This document shows positions 25,481-38,304 of a DNA stretch of 64,000 nucleotides, piece after piece. Each line of letters begins with the position of its first letter. Within the stretch, counting starts at the first letter, position 1. The stretch lies in the NCBI GenBank assembly GCA_037957365.1, contig JARHVA010002128.1, positions 1,524,001-1,588,000 of the forward strand. The letters are read 5' to 3'. The stretch is from Torreya grandis. Taxonomy: Eukaryota > Streptophyta > Pinopsida > Cupressales > Taxaceae. The translations under genes were made by a program, and so were the position numbers. The notes beneath the pieces are model-generated. The model did not search any database, had not been told where the DNA came from, and was given only the letters and a program-made list of their open reading frames with translations.

Positions 25481-25899
25481 TTAATTTGTGGCCTTGATTT
25501 TAGGTTATTATACTCTCTCCTTTATAAAAATTTTTGGTCGTGTAACCTAGATGTTTCCTTTTAGCATTTAGCTCTTAGTGTTTTCGTTGAGTATTTGTTG
25601 TTTGTTCTTCCTTTATGATGCTTTTTAGAGCCTTCCTCTTTTTCTTGTATCTATGATAGGTGATTTTTTGATGTTGGTATTCATTTTTTTTGTCTGGGGA
25701 TCTGGACCTCCCATTTATCCCAAACTAGTTCATTATCTCCAATCAAAAGCTACCCTACTTCTACTTCATAGTTCAAGTGCTATAAAAATGTGTTATCTGA
25801 TTCATACAAATGTGTTATCTGACTCAAATATGTCCCACATAATCTTTGATTACAAAATAATTAAATCACGTTTTCCTAATATTTAAAATACCTCACAAT
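25481..25899 (+). other. Spacer after LINE fragment
   Basis: No domain is visible. A 77-codon plus-strand frame at 25653-25886 is hydrophobic at its start and has no recognisable motif. It may be the remaining LINE spacer or unrelated sequence. Confidence 0.4.
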
Positions 25900-26740
25900 T
25901 TTCATTTGATCATGTTAATTAACATCTAATCATGTTTACTATACTCTTTGATTGTAAGAGCATTCATTGATGTTTAATTTCGATACTAATTTTATTAAAT
26001 CATGTTAATTATAATTCAATCATATTTATGCTCTTTTATTTCAAGAGTATTCAATCATGTTTAATTTCATGTTTAGTTTACTTTTCATTCAATCATGTTA
26101 ATTAGCATTCAATCATGTTTACTACACTCTTTAATTGTAAGAGAATTTAATAATGTTTAATTTCATTTTTAGTTTATTTTGATTCATATCCCAATTTAAA
26201 ACACCCCATAATAATCATTCAATCATTTTATTAAAAATTGTGGAAGATAACATAAAAACATATTGCGGGGTGAAAAATTAAAAGAAAACATGTAGAGCTT
26301 ACATAAAACATGAGTATATTGCAAGAGTATACGATCATGTTTAATTTCATATTCAGTTTACTTTGATTCATATCCCAATGTAAAACACCCCAAAATAATC
26401 ATCCAATCGTGTTTTAAAACATTATGTAGGATAACATAAAAATATATTATGTGATGAAAACTTAAAAGAAAACATATAGAGTTTATAGAAAACATGAGTA
26501 TATTCCAAGAGCATTCGATCATGTTTAATTTCATGTTTAGCTTACTTTGATTCATATCATAATGTAAAACACCCCATAATAATCATTCAAAAATGTTTTT
26601 AAAAAATTGTGGAGGTTAACATAAAAACATATTATGGGGTGAAAACTTAAAAGAAAACATACAGAGCTTATATAAAACATGAGCATATCAAAAGATCATT
26701 CAATCATGTTTTTTTTTAGTTTGATTCATATCTCATTGTA
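25900..26740. repeat. Tandem array, 184-185 bp unit plus shorter related units
   Basis: Three consecutive units with equivalent GATCATGTTTAATTTC positions at 26149, 26333 and 26517, and a truncated fourth at 26702, spaced 184, 184 and 185 bp. Each unit contains AAAACACCCCATAATAATCA, a GGGGTGAAAACTTAAAAG segment and AAAACATGAGTATAT. To the left (25900-26148), shorter units of about 85-97 bp share the AAGAGCATTCAATCATG part, so the long unit may have grown from the short one. The array lies about 1.4 kb upstream of a gag remnant and could be satellite-like DNA or part of that element's 5' region. Confidence 0.88.
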
Positions 26741-28172
26741 AAATTGTAATCACCTAAAATGATACTTTAGTGCTAAGAGTGCTAATTGAGACCACATATC
26801 CCTAGCTTAGCCCTAGACCTATCTTAGGGCCTATTTTCACACTTATCTTGCCTTCATGTGGGTCACATGCATCCCTAGACATCCCTAAGGCATTCCTAGA
26901 CCCTCATTCTTACATCCTGGCTCTTTGTGACTCAGGTTCTACCACTTGGACACTAGCACCATAATAGAGACAGTAGTGCCAAATGGTGCTACTGTTTCAA
27001 TTTTGGTGTTATTGTCATTTCACTCCTTTTTCCACAAATGAATATATTTTCAAATATTAGACCACCTAGGGTCATCCTAGACCTCTTTTAACTCTTGTAT
27101 AAGCATCATAATAGTATATATACATGAATTTTAGCCTTTAACTAAGACATGTAAATAATATTCAAATTACACATAAATGTAGAATAAGTTGTGCACAATT
27201 AAAGTTATTAATCCCTATTCTACCCAAATTCTACATACAACCATATATAGCATTCCTAAGCTTAGATTACTTAGATTTCTAGTCTCAATCACATTCAAAT
27301 CACTCAATTCAACCATCATAATAGCTTCAGTTGGACTTACACTAGTACTTAGGTAGGGAGAACTACATTGGGCTTGATCCCTCTTCAGATTATTGGTATG
27401 TAGGCAACTCTCATCATTTTGGGGTGTTGAGGATGTCAAGCCTACCCCAATAACAAACACACTTTACTACTTGTATCAATCAGATGCCCTCAAAACATGA
27501 AAGATTAGGTCTTACTCATAAAATTAGTTAAAATAGGTCATCTATAAGGTTCTGAAACTCATGCATGCAGTAATAAGCCTGATAGACCCAGACACAAGTG
27601 TACTTAGAATCTTAAAATAGTTTTGCATGCAGGACACTACCACCAAAATAGGGACACTAGCACCACATGGTACTACGACCCAATTAAGGCACTAATTTCT
27701 AGGATGGGTTTTAATACTTGGATCCTATTTACAACACTCAGACTAGCCTTTACCTTAGTTTTTAGTCTTTAAAACATCTATCTCAGTCATTTTCTAGCTA
27801 AGTTTTCATTTATATTATTTATTATTATTTTTAAAAAGGTTAAATTTAATCAATTCTATCATAGATCAATGGTTGTATTGATTGCATACTTCTACCCTAA
27901 TATACTATACTCAACCCTTTAACAACATAGGATTTACACCATCTAAGTCTTAAAAGGTTAAAACATTTGGTGAACCTAACTTACTTTAAATACTATTAAA
28001 ACCGTAACCCTAGATGTTCTTAGGGTTTGTATCCTTTTATTTTCTATGCTCAGATATTAGTGCTAAAATCTCAAATTTGTTTTAGTATTTAATTTTTAAA
28101 ATCTTTCATAGATTAAAGTTATTTAAAGGTTAAAAATATACAACAGTTTGTTTTCCTACTCCCCAACCTACA
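26741..28172 (+). other. Non-coding region upstream of gag
   Basis: No gene is recognised. Two copies of a segment with GACACTAGCACCA and an imperfect palindrome (26948-26993 and 27634-27677) lie about 690 bp apart. The stretch is likely the LTR and/or 5' untranslated region of the following Ty3/gypsy element, but I found no clear LTR edges or primer-binding site. Confidence 0.4.
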
Positions 28173-30140
28173 ATGGAAGAATTCAACAACTGATTTGATG
28201 AAATAGATAAGAGACAATTTCAAGATTTTATTTCCAAACATTCAAATATGCAAGATGACTTTATCAATATTATTCACAAATAACTTCAAAAATAAAACAA
28301 TGGTAAATCTTTTACTCCCCCAAATAATAACATTATTACACCTGCTTTAGGGATAACTCATTTATAAAACAACCACTTTTAACTTGATAACCTTTAGTGG
28401 TAGTTATGCCTCCTATGTCTAGTTCCTCCTCTCTAGATGTACAATCCCTTATGCATGAGGTTTATTCTCTGTAGGCTAAGGTGTTACATCTTGAGCAAGG
28501 AGCTAATAGTCTATCACATGACTTGGATTCTCATGTTCTTTTACATACACCTTTGGCACATCACATAGATAAAACTCTTTTTCTATTTAGATGTGTGGCA
28601 CCTAAGCTTACATTGTATGATGGCAAGGGTGACCCAAATCACCATATATGAGCTTTTCACATATCATGTTTGGACTACGTGTCTAATTATTGGATCCTCA
28701 ATAAGTTTTTCCCACATAGTCTAAAGGATTATGCCTTACAATGGTTCTATGATCTATGGAATCATTATATCACCACATTCAATTTATTGGTAGATATGTT
28801 TTTAGCATACTTCTCAATAAACATCAACGATAAGATCTCATATGCTCAAGTATCACAACTGAATCAAAAATCCAATGAGCCTATTGCATAACATGTCTTA
28901 TAATATAAGATTATATTGGCTAATTTGACTATCCCCATGGTAGATAGAGAGCTCTATGACATATTCAAATAGAGCCTATTACCAGCATTACATGAAGCTA
29001 TCTTGCTCAATAAGTTTCCAACCTTCACATATTTATGCCATATAGTGAAAGAAAGAGAATTCAATCTTCTGTCTACAAGTAAATTGAAATATACAAGTAG
29101 ACTATAATCAACTACTAAGATTTATAGTAAGCCTCCATATAAAGTAAGGGCCACTAAAAACAAGAGTTATCCAAAGGCCAAAGTTAACATAGATTTAGAT
29201 CCATCTCCTCGCCTGGATTTATCAGCTCATCCATAGAGAGTCTTCACCAACCTTCCAGAATCAGAAGCACATGTTTTATATTAGCTCCTAGAAAGTAATG
29301 TCATAACTCTCCCTCCCATCAAATAGGTTGATATGACATGGCATCTTCCAAAAATATATGATTATAATGCATTTTACAAATATCATAGGGCACTAGGCCA
29401 TACAACAAACCAATGGTATCACATTGAAACATAATGTAGAAGATTTGATAGAGGCCAACATAATTTATGTGGGAACACCCATAAAGGCACCCAAAGTTCA
29501 ATAAATAGAAGCTAAGGCATTGAAAATATTCTCATATCCATCTCCAAATGAGGTAGGGGTCACTTTAGGTGTTTACTACACATATCAGGCGCATCCACCA
29601 CTAACATCATATCACACTACTATAGAGGATGTATACCCATTACACAATATTATTGGTGTGTATCATGTAACAATACCATCTAGACCACTCATCACTTTCT
29701 CAGAGTAGGAGATTGTTGATGATGATTCATATTTACATTTACTCTTTGTGAAATATTGCATAGATCATAATCTTATTAAGAGTGTTATGGTTGACAATGG
29801 ATCAAGTATTAACATGTGCACTATCACACTTATACAACATTTGGGGTATTTAAAGCAGGATATATCTCCTATAACATAGTTATTCATGGTTTTAGTGGCC
29901 ATGTTCAAAGCTCCACTAGGGAGATTTTACTTCCACTATAGGTTGGATTGGCACATGAGTCCACTAGATTCTTAGTTATTCCTAGTGCAGGGATATTTGA
30001 CATGTTATTGAGTAGGCCATGGATATATCAGCTACAAGCAATCCCATCCACTTTGCATAAATGCCTTAAATATATACATGTAAATTAGGTGATCATAATT
30101 GAGGGTCTTTCATATGAGTATCCTTTAATTGTCCCATAAG
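28173..30140 (+). pseudogene. Ty3/gypsy gag and aspartic protease, decayed
   Basis: Gag packages the element RNA; the protease cuts the polyprotein. The ATG at 28173 (MEEFNN) opens a broken frame. The retrotransposon gag core is at about 28590-29080: KLTLYDGKGDPNHHI, CLDYV, FPHSLKDYALQWFYDL, SININDKISYAQVSQL, QKSNEPIA, LPALHEAILLNKFPTF. The protease follows at about 29740-30110: active-site block VDNGSSINMC at 29790 (DSG or DTG expected; Asn replaces the second residue), then IPSAGIFDMLLSRPWI and IPSTLHKCLKYI. The order and motifs fit Tat/Athila-like gag-protease. Stops include TGA where Arg is expected (28649-28651). No reverse transcriptase follows, so the rest of pol is deleted or lost. 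Confidence 0.85.
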
Positions 30141-31365
30141 AAGTTACACAGTAGTTACCAATTATAGCTCAGTTACCATTTATATCTCTGACCATGGTTC
30201 TTATTAGTATACCATAGAGTTCAGTGGATCCACCATTGCATGTGAGGTCTACTCCTACAATGTTACCATGTATGCATAATATCTCATGGAGACCATTATG
30301 ATAGATACCCCTATGTTATAGATATGCTACATATTCTAGAGGGCCTCCTTCTAATAATTTTATTTTGATATTTGTATTATTGAGTTCTCAGGGTTCTCAG
30401 TACATGACACCTATGACATCTACAACATCTTCTGCCATATGGGTCTTTACGACTCCTATAGTTTATAGGACACCACAATAAGTTTCATGAATTCCTAGCA
30501 CCACTTCACAGCCAATGCCAGCTATAGATCATTTAGTATAGTAGGTTATGGGACCATTATTACCTTTTCATATAACATGCATGATAAATATTACTTTATT
30601 TGGCATAGGCCACATTGATAGTGAATCTCCCATGAAACTCATTGGTTAGTATTGTTCCCCCCTTCTTGTACATGTTTTCCTTATTTATTGATCCTTGTAT
30701 ATAGTTTCATTTTCATGTTGCTTGTACATATCTTATATCCAATAAATACAAAAATAATATAATATTTCAAAAAACACAAAAGCATTCAAATATTTATTCA
30801 AAAAACATAAAATTATAGATTGTATACATTATCATGTTTACACTTATTATATTTTATAGACACTACATATGTTAGTTATCCTAGTATAGTTGATTTTATC
30901 ATACATACATGCTTTACTTGTTCTTTTTGAATGCTCACAGATTCTAACAGGACTCAAGTCCACTAAAATGATCCATATTTGTTATTATCTACCCACTAGG
31001 GGCATATACACATATAAACAGATTCTTCATTTGACACATTCACCCATTTAGGGGGACCCTATACACAGTTTCAATTACCAAGTTACATATTTCTAAACTC
31101 TATATCATAGATTTAGCATTATTATATCTTGATATTGATCATACTACACTTACTCAGATTTTTTAGCATCTACTACTACTTTAGACTCAGTATATGTACA
31201 TCTTGGCTATTACATAGATTTGTATTACATTTTCATACACACTTTCATTTATAGATTTCTTAGTTTAGACTCGATTGTGTATCTATGCTTCTCTATTTGA
31301 GAGAATTTGAATATGCCATTACTCTATGGCTCTACACCACTTATTTTAACTATATGTATGTTTTA
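30141..31365 (+). other. AT-rich region after protease, no pol
   Basis: Where reverse transcriptase should follow, I see only AT-rich sequence. It contains GTTCCCCCCTTCTTG near 30653 and no RT, RNase H or integrase motif on either strand. Probably untranslated or deleted element sequence. Confidence 0.45.
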
Positions 31366-31714
31366 GACATGTGCCCATGTCTTTTTGTATGTTTTTTTAA
31401 TTGTGTATGCGGACATTTGAACATGTCCTTCTATGTTTCTCTAAGCTAACTTTCTTTCTATTTGCATATGTGGACATTTAAACATGTCCTTAAATGTCTT
31501 GCTTTCTCAGATTTAGTGACTTGTGCCCATGTCCCTTGTATTATGGCCCCTTGGCCTACTTTGCATGCCTCATGTGTGTTGTATGTATGTCTTTCTTGTA
31601 TGCATCATAGCCATGACACTTGTCTCTTTCTTGTCAAACACTATAATTTTAGATTCCATTAGGGACCTCATACATCTCCCCTTGCTACTTGGGTGTCAGA
31701 TGGACATCATGTCC
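31366..31714. repeat. Cluster of GGACAT/ATGTCC palindromes
   Basis: Four perfect inverted repeats of related sequence: GACATG-TGCC-CATGTC at 31366-31381; GGACAT-TTGAAC-ATGTCC at 31411-31428; GGACAT-TTAAAC-ATGTCC at 31472-31489; GGACAT-C-ATGTCC at 31702-31714. The middle two belong to a repeat of about 61 bp. Each could form a short hairpin or bind a dimeric protein. Confidence 0.75.
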
Positions 31715-33207
31715 CATCCCCCTAGGTAGCTACTTAGTTATTACTCAGATTTGTTGTTCACATACATTGTTATATATATCTTGATAGCCTTATGAATGAT
31801 ATATATAACATACTTCACACATATAAACTTATGCTTAGATTATCTTACATTTCGATGTTATGTATGCATATTATATTGTTTTATTACATAGATATCATAT
31901 ATGTTCTAGCTAACACACATTTTATAGAGATTTTTCTTTTAAGGATAGTTATTGCATAGGTTCAACAAATCCATTCAAACTAGGAGAAATTTAGAGAGGT
32001 TTGTCATATATAATAGGATATTTGTGTGCACTCAGAGTACAATTTTTAGCAAACATGTTCAAAATACAAAACTCAGACTCAAGTAAACATAGTGAGAAAT
32101 AATGACTGTTAATCAACAAAAGTTGTAGCCTTAAAGAGATTGTTCAAGCCTCCTCACTTAGGTGATAGCATGGAGACACCTCTAGGTTTTGGGTGACCAA
32201 ATTAGTGAGGTGAATCTCTAGATAGGGCTATCTCCCTTGATGCTATCATCCCAAAACCACTACTAAACCTATTGCTTACAAAGGAAAAGGGTTAGAGGTA
32301 ACTAAAAATAACCTAATCTAGGGATGTAATGTACCAAATTGACACCCTTCACTTGACCATCATGCTCTAAGAGCATGAACAAGGCCTAAATCTGATCACA
32401 CTACTTAATAAGGACCTTCAAGCATGAGTGTTTCAACATGCAATTCATAGATAATGCATTGAATGAGAGGGATAGTCAAGAGATCTAAGGACACTAATGA
32501 CTAAAAGCCACTTTCAAACCATGTAAAGTTACCTCAAACTCACCATGTGACCTATAAGAATACAATCCATTTTCAAAGAGGTCAAAGAGGATAAATGAGA
32601 GAGAGTAAATGCACTACTACAAGAATTCATCAATAATCACATAAATACACTAGTTGAAAGCATATAAGAAGGTAAGAATAAGATTTATTCAACATTAAAA
32701 GGCAAAGTAAAAGTGTTTAATTGAGCATGGCTTTTCAATACTCAATAAAAGGATATATTGCATGCTTCTCAAGGCTACATTTATAAGAGAAATGAAGGAG
32801 AGAGAGAAGAGAGGCATAGGAGTAACTCTAATGACAAGTGCCACTTAATCCAAGTTAATTATAATCCAAGATGAGAGTCTAAGATCAGTTTCATTCATAT
32901 TTTTTGCATGTGTTGGTTTCTTGATGATGAGCTTCTAGAGGAATGGCATATAAGAGGCTCTTAAACTTCTTAGATGACTCATTAATCTTGTTTGAAACTA
33001 CATATTCTTGGCCAAAAAGGAGTTACAATCTTGTGTTTGACACTTGGCATTCTTTATCAAGATTACTTGATCTATCCAATGCCATCTTAGGCTTCTTAAA
33101 GTGTCTATTGACACCTTTTCTTCACACATAGCCATGATATAGTTTCTCTTTCATTAGTCCTATAGGCTTATTAGTCCATTAGGTTTGATTTTCTTAGCAT
33201 TAGCCAT
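31715..33207. other. No gene recognised
   Basis: AT-rich sequence with short frames only. It ends at the target-site duplication of the following copia element. No repeat structure clear enough to call. Confidence 0.45.
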
Positions 33208-33212
33208 TAGAA

Positions 33213-33571
33213 TGTTGGAGTAAGAGTTAAGATTAATTGGGAGTTGGTTATTTAGTTGATATATGTTGACTATTTGCATCACTATTTTATGCATGAAAAT
33301 ATTTCATATCAACTAATCTTGGTTTCATGTAAAAATTTATCATTTCATGAAACCAACTCATTTTGCCTATTTACTAGGCATTCCCTATTCTTATCCTATC
33401 AAGATAGTGAGCGAGAGCTATGGATTTGTATTATTATTTTGAGAAATAATGAGACTGGACTGTGTATAATTATTATTATGTGTCTATATAATGTCTCCAT
33501 GATGTTTGGATATGGTAATGGTGTTGTAAGAGTGGTCCTATAGAATTATGAGTTCATTTTGAACTCTGCCA
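33213..33571 (+). repeat. 5' LTR of copia element
   Basis: Starts TGTTGGAGTAAG and ends GAACTCTGCCA. It aligns along its whole length with 37947-38304, sharing for example AGTTGGTTATTTAGTTGAT and CCTATTTACTAGGCA. Confidence 0.93.
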
Positions 33572-33583
33572 TGATATCAGAGC
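33572..33583 (+). other. Primer-binding site
   Basis: TGATATCAGAGC directly after the LTR. It differs by one base (G to A at position 3) from TGGTATCAGAGC, the copia primer site complementary to the 3' end of initiator Met tRNA. Confidence 0.85.
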
Positions 33584-34744
33584 AAACTCCCCAACCATTG
33601 CCCAATTGATTGTCTTGGCACATTAAGGATTTGATCTAAGTTTTTTTACTATGACATACAAGATCATACAGATATGTGAAGGCTCATTTTATAGGCCATA
33701 TACCAACCATACATTGAGGGTTTGACCAACCATTTTTTGCTTTGGTTTTTTTATTTTGTCTCAAACACAGATTTTTGAGTTTTGTATTTAGTCTTGCCAT
33801 TAATCTATATTACAAAGGACTAGTTCTCACATATTCATATGCATTATTGGATTATTAATAGCGTTCACCTTGTATTTCTTGTCTTAATTTGGCTTTGACT
33901 ATGACAAGTTTTGCTTTAGATCTATAGTCTAAATTAGGTCAGTGATTAATAACCCATGGAGAGATCAGATCTAAATCCATTGAAGACTTCATTGGCAAGA
34001 TGCAATGACCTATGATTGCCTAACTTTTAGTTTACACCAACTCTATCATTTTCTAACATCCATTGGCTTCTCACCTAGCTACTAGATTGGGTAGTACCTG
34101 GGATTTACAATATTTGACTTTAAATGGAATGGTCATGCCATCATAACTATCATATCCATAGCCATTATAATAATTGGCATCTGTAAAACTACTTGCATCT
34201 CCTCAAATTTCTTTATTCCTATGGAAGTTGATGTTTGGAGTATCAATGTGATAACATATATTTTTTTATGTGGAAGTTGACCTTTTTGAGTAAGAACCAA
34301 GTCTAAAATTTTCCAAGCTATTTTAAGAGTTGACCCTAATTTATATGTATGCATCTAGCCATCCTTCGTGGCCTATCCACCACTGACACCTAATTACCTA
34401 CATACATATGGGTTACTCTTTTATTTCCTCACTAACAATCTAGCAGTCCCTCATTGCATCTGCTCTCCATTTCTACTGTTCTAAGGTTCTCTCTATTAAC
34501 CTCAATGACTACCAACTTGATGATATTTATCTATCAACCTTATATGTATCCTCCAAAACTACATGAATCTAGGGTTTTGCATTGACGTAACAACTTTTTT
34601 TTCATTATCATCAGCATCAATTTTGCATTGTGTTTTCAATGTTCCATGTAGTTTTCCATCCACATCAGGCTGTAGTTAATATAATCAAGGTATTAGGTTG
34701 TATTTAGATTATAATGGCATTAAAGTGATGCAACAGGTTATCTT

Positions 34745-34816
34745 CCCGAGCACTCAAGCTTTACACCACTTGACATGTTTCCCGAGCACTCAAGATTTAC
34801 ACCACTTGACATGTTT
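34745..34816. repeat. 36-bp tandem duplication
   Basis: Two adjacent 36-bp copies starting CCCGAGCACTCAAG (34745 and 34781) differ at one position. They lie in the untranslated part of the copia element and keep one 67-codon frame open by chance. Confidence 0.9.
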
Positions 34817-35469
34817 TAATGCATCTTGGTCCCTCCTTAAATGGTGGTTTACAATCTTAGGTTCCTACCTGATTACTATAGATTTTAAGTTGTGTCTTTG
34901 AAAACAACCATCGATAACATCTAAAATAACCACTCCTTTCTACCACGTGGATCCCATTGCTCCCATGGGATAGCCTTTGTAGACTTTTTCTGCTACGACT
35001 ACTCAACTTTTTCAAGAAGTTATTTTTAAAAACATTCAAAATCTACCTTTTTTAAACATTAATAATAATTCATATTTGTAACTTTGAAGTGGTTGATAGC
35101 TCAAATGGAAAAAATCATTTAAAGGGGGCTATTCTTAAATAGTGGGGTTTTTTTTAGGTGGCATTTCTTGGGAGGAAATTCGTTATAAAGGACCTATTTG
35201 TCAAGGTATATTTTTTGAGTGCTTTTTGGCACCTTCACTCTTTCATTCTTGTGTTGTTAGAGGTGAAGGGTTGTTCTCATCTTCTTTGGAGATTGTATTT
35301 ATTATAATTTCCATCACATTTTGTAAACTCATAGACGTATTTTTGGTAGAGTCTGACATCCTATTTTTTAAAGTGTTTTTATCCTTTTTTATGTCATTTT
35401 TACTCACAAACACATTTTTGATGGTAATCAACATCCCTCTTTAGCCATTTTCACCATTGTTGGTTTTTA

Positions 35470-36140
35470 ATGACTCCAATCATGGATTCTTGTATGTTCA
35501 AACCACTCATCTCTTCAAACTACACCACATGGAAAACCAGAATGTGGATGTACTTATAGATGAAGGGATTGTGGAGAGTTGTTCTTGGTGACTTTCTTAT
35601 TTTTACATATGAGGATGATATTTTATGGCTTGCATCCTTACAAAAGGAGGCACTTTTATTTATTTACCTCCATGTTTCTAAGAGTTTGTAAACTCATTTT
35701 GAGCATGCCACTCACCTAAAAGAGCTTGGAACATTCTTTTAACATTATTTTATGAGGTCACTTCACCTCTGCATATTCTTCCTTCTTCTCCTTCCTCTTA
35801 GAGTGAGGATTCTTCTATTGATGACATTGTTTCTCCACCATCTTCTCCTAGTTGTAGGGATGTTATTCTTGATGATGGTTTACATGAGGAATATTTGGCG
35901 TCTTCATCTTCTCCTATTAGTTCTTATCCTCTTTCCATTGTTAGTGAGGACATATTTTTGGATGAGACACATGCACCACCTCTTCCTACTACTCCTGATG
36001 TAGATTTGATTACTGGTGGTCACTTGGATGAGGTACCTTCACCTCCTCCACCTACTAATGCACATTATGATATAGTGGTTGTTTTTCCTAATTTTGATTT
36101 TGATAGGACTCTTGATAGTACCCTACCAAGTCCTAAGTAA
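35470..36140 (+). pseudogene. Copia gag N-terminus and Ser/Pro-rich region
   Basis: The ATG at 35470 opens a frame reading SSNYTTWKTRMWMYL and MKGLWRVVLGD, the Gag N-terminal pattern of Ty1/copia (NYxxWKxxMexxL...GLWxVV). EALLFIYLHVSKSL and FEHATHLKELGTFF follow, with TAG and TAA stops where Gln is common. Near 35770 the frame changes to an acidic Ser/Pro-rich stretch (SIDDIVSPPSSPS, PPLPTTPDVD, VPSPPPPTNAH) lasting to 36140. No zinc knuckle or protease follows. The Ser/Pro part could be gag tail, the linker between integrase and RT of a deleted pol, or captured sequence. Confidence 0.65.
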
Positions 36141-37937
36141 CCCATTAATCATATGGCTTCTATCTTAGCACTTGAGAAATAAAATAGGAAAGTTTTGATG
36201 AAAATTTCTCTTTTTTGTTCCCTAATTCATGGAAAGGATGCCCTCATATGTTCTCTAAAAATAAACTAGTTGGTATGCCATCATGTTGTGTTACTAAATC
36301 TGGTACACATCTTCTTGATGCACTTTTATAATGTGATTTACCAAATTTTGAGCAGCCCATTATTTCTACTACTTCACTTGTTGTAGATGATACTTTTGTG
36401 CTTATTGTTTTTTGCACACTCTACACATACCACTCCTGTTTTACCTACATATATGCCTACTTATTTTGAGAAGCATACCACTGGCTTTGGCTCCTGCATG
36501 ATTTGTTTCGTGGGTCACACTACTAGACTTGTAGGCATTGGGAAGCATTTATAGGGCATTGTTTGCCCTATTTAGCTTGTTATGTGGATTGCTTAACACA
36601 GCCTTGGTTATGATGCAGGTGTTTCATCTTCATTTGGATCTATTGATAGAGCTCCATTTTTTCCATTCCACTCTTCATGAGGGTTATGAGCTATATATGG
36701 GATCTTCTTCACCTTCACTCAGGTCTGAAAAACTTGAGACTACATTAGTCAAACATGATCTACCTAATGCTTCTTTGGATGTTACCTTGCATTCTTCTAC
36801 CATGGAATTTACACCCACACGTATGCAGGCATCTTCATCCACCATTAATGTTTATTTGGGGTGATAATTCTTGGTGGTGTAAGAAGAGTTCTTGGTGAGG
36901 ACACTATAGACATCATTTCTCTACTATTCAGCTTCTTCAACTGCACATTGCTCCTCCTACTTGTTGATGTTCCTTATTGTTTGAGCTCCTTGATTAGGTA
37001 GATGTGTTTTTTTAGCATAGATCTCTCATTGCATAGATGATGTATTCCACAGATTGATTGCATTATGGAGTTTCTTACATCATTTGGTGATATTGGTGTA
37101 GGATGGGACTTTTGTTTGTAGTCATACTAAGATTCATGGAGATTTTTTCTTCATGTGTGATCCATGATTAAGCACTTTCTTCTCTAGTTGCATGACTATC
37201 CCATCATCACTAGGGACATCATTCTTGAGAGATTTCATATCTATATCTAATTGTTGGCAGTTTCCTTCATATGTTTTGATGGAGCTTGTTCTCCTTCTAA
37301 AGCATAGCTAGTCTAGTGTAGCCCAGTGTCAACATTTCAATGTCTGTATAGTGGGATTGGCCCACTCATACAGTTGGTTTTTTGAGTCACTACACCCATT
37401 TCAGAATTATGGGGATCGGCGAGGAGGGGGGGAGGGGGGTGTGCAGGTGTGGACATACTACTTTAGGTGTTCTGCTCATTTTTAGTAAACCATATTTTCT
37501 TTTGGAGGTCATTGATTGAGTGTTTCTTTTGTTTGATGGGCTTCATTCCATTGAGTGTACCTACTATAGGTTTGTGTCAATATTTTGAGTCATGCTTCTT
37601 GGGATTCCTTGTACCATATGTTCTCTTCTTCACTCTCATTGAGGTTCTACTAATTTTTGGGTACTTTACAGTGATACTTTTCATCTTTGGTAAACTTTTT
37701 TTTCCTAGTTTGGTGATCAATGTTTTTTATAGAGTGAACCTCGTATAGAGTACCAATTCCTATTTGACTTGGTGATTATAATGACTCAACATCCATTTAT
37801 TTCAGTAATATGGATTGGTTACCATAAGGGCACTTTGTATTTCAATGTGATATGTACATGGGTACCTGATCATGCCTTGTTTCCAAGACCCATTCAATCT
37901 TTTTGTTTTCTCTTTTCTTACTCCCTATTTTATGCTT
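36141..37937 (+). other. Copia internal region without recognised domains
   Basis: Contains a 108-codon plus-strand frame (36538-36864) and a 93-codon hydrophobic frame (37467-37748), neither recognised. A G-rich tract lies at 37411-37439 (separate entry). I see no integrase, RT or RNase H motif in any frame. It may hold captured or deleted sequence. Confidence 0.45.
37411..37439 (+). other. G-rich tract inside the copia element
   Basis: Consists of GGGGATCGGC followed by GAGGAGGGGGGGAGGGGGG, then TGTGCAGG. It is unusually G-rich for this window. It could be an additional internal polypurine tract or a G-quadruplex-forming site. Confidence 0.5.
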
Positions 37938-37946
37938 AAGGGAGGG
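37938..37946 (+). other. Polypurine tract
   Basis: AAGGGAGGG directly before the 3' LTR, the expected plus-strand primer. Confidence 0.8.
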
Positions 37947-38304
37947 AGTTGGAGTAACTGTTAATATTAATTAGGAGTTGGTTATTTAGTTGATATATGT
38001 TGAATATTTTCATCTCTAATTTATGCGTGAAAATATTCCATATCAACTAATCTTGGTTTCATGCAACAAATTATCATTGCATGAAACCAACTTATTTTGC
38101 CTATTTACTAGGCACTCCTTATTCTTCTCCTATCAAGATGGTGAGAGAGAGATAAATATTTGTATTATTATTTTGAGGAATAATGATAATGTACTATGCA
38201 TAATTATCATTGTGTGTCTACATAATGTCTCCATGATTTTGGTTGTGTTGATGGTGTTGCAGGGTTGGTCTTACAGAATTATAAGTTCATATTGAACTCT
38301 GACA
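37947..38304 (+). repeat. 3' LTR of copia element
   Basis: Starts AGTTGGAGTAAC (TG changed to AG) and ends GAACTCTGACA. It is collinear with the 5' LTR and followed at once by the TAGAA target duplication. Confidence 0.93.

Noticed and set aside
32160..32265. Possible long hairpin (GATAGCAT/ATGCTATC and GGTTTTGGG/CCCAAAACC).
   Set aside because: The arms are in crossing order and short, so they do not form one stem; chance is likely in this sequence.
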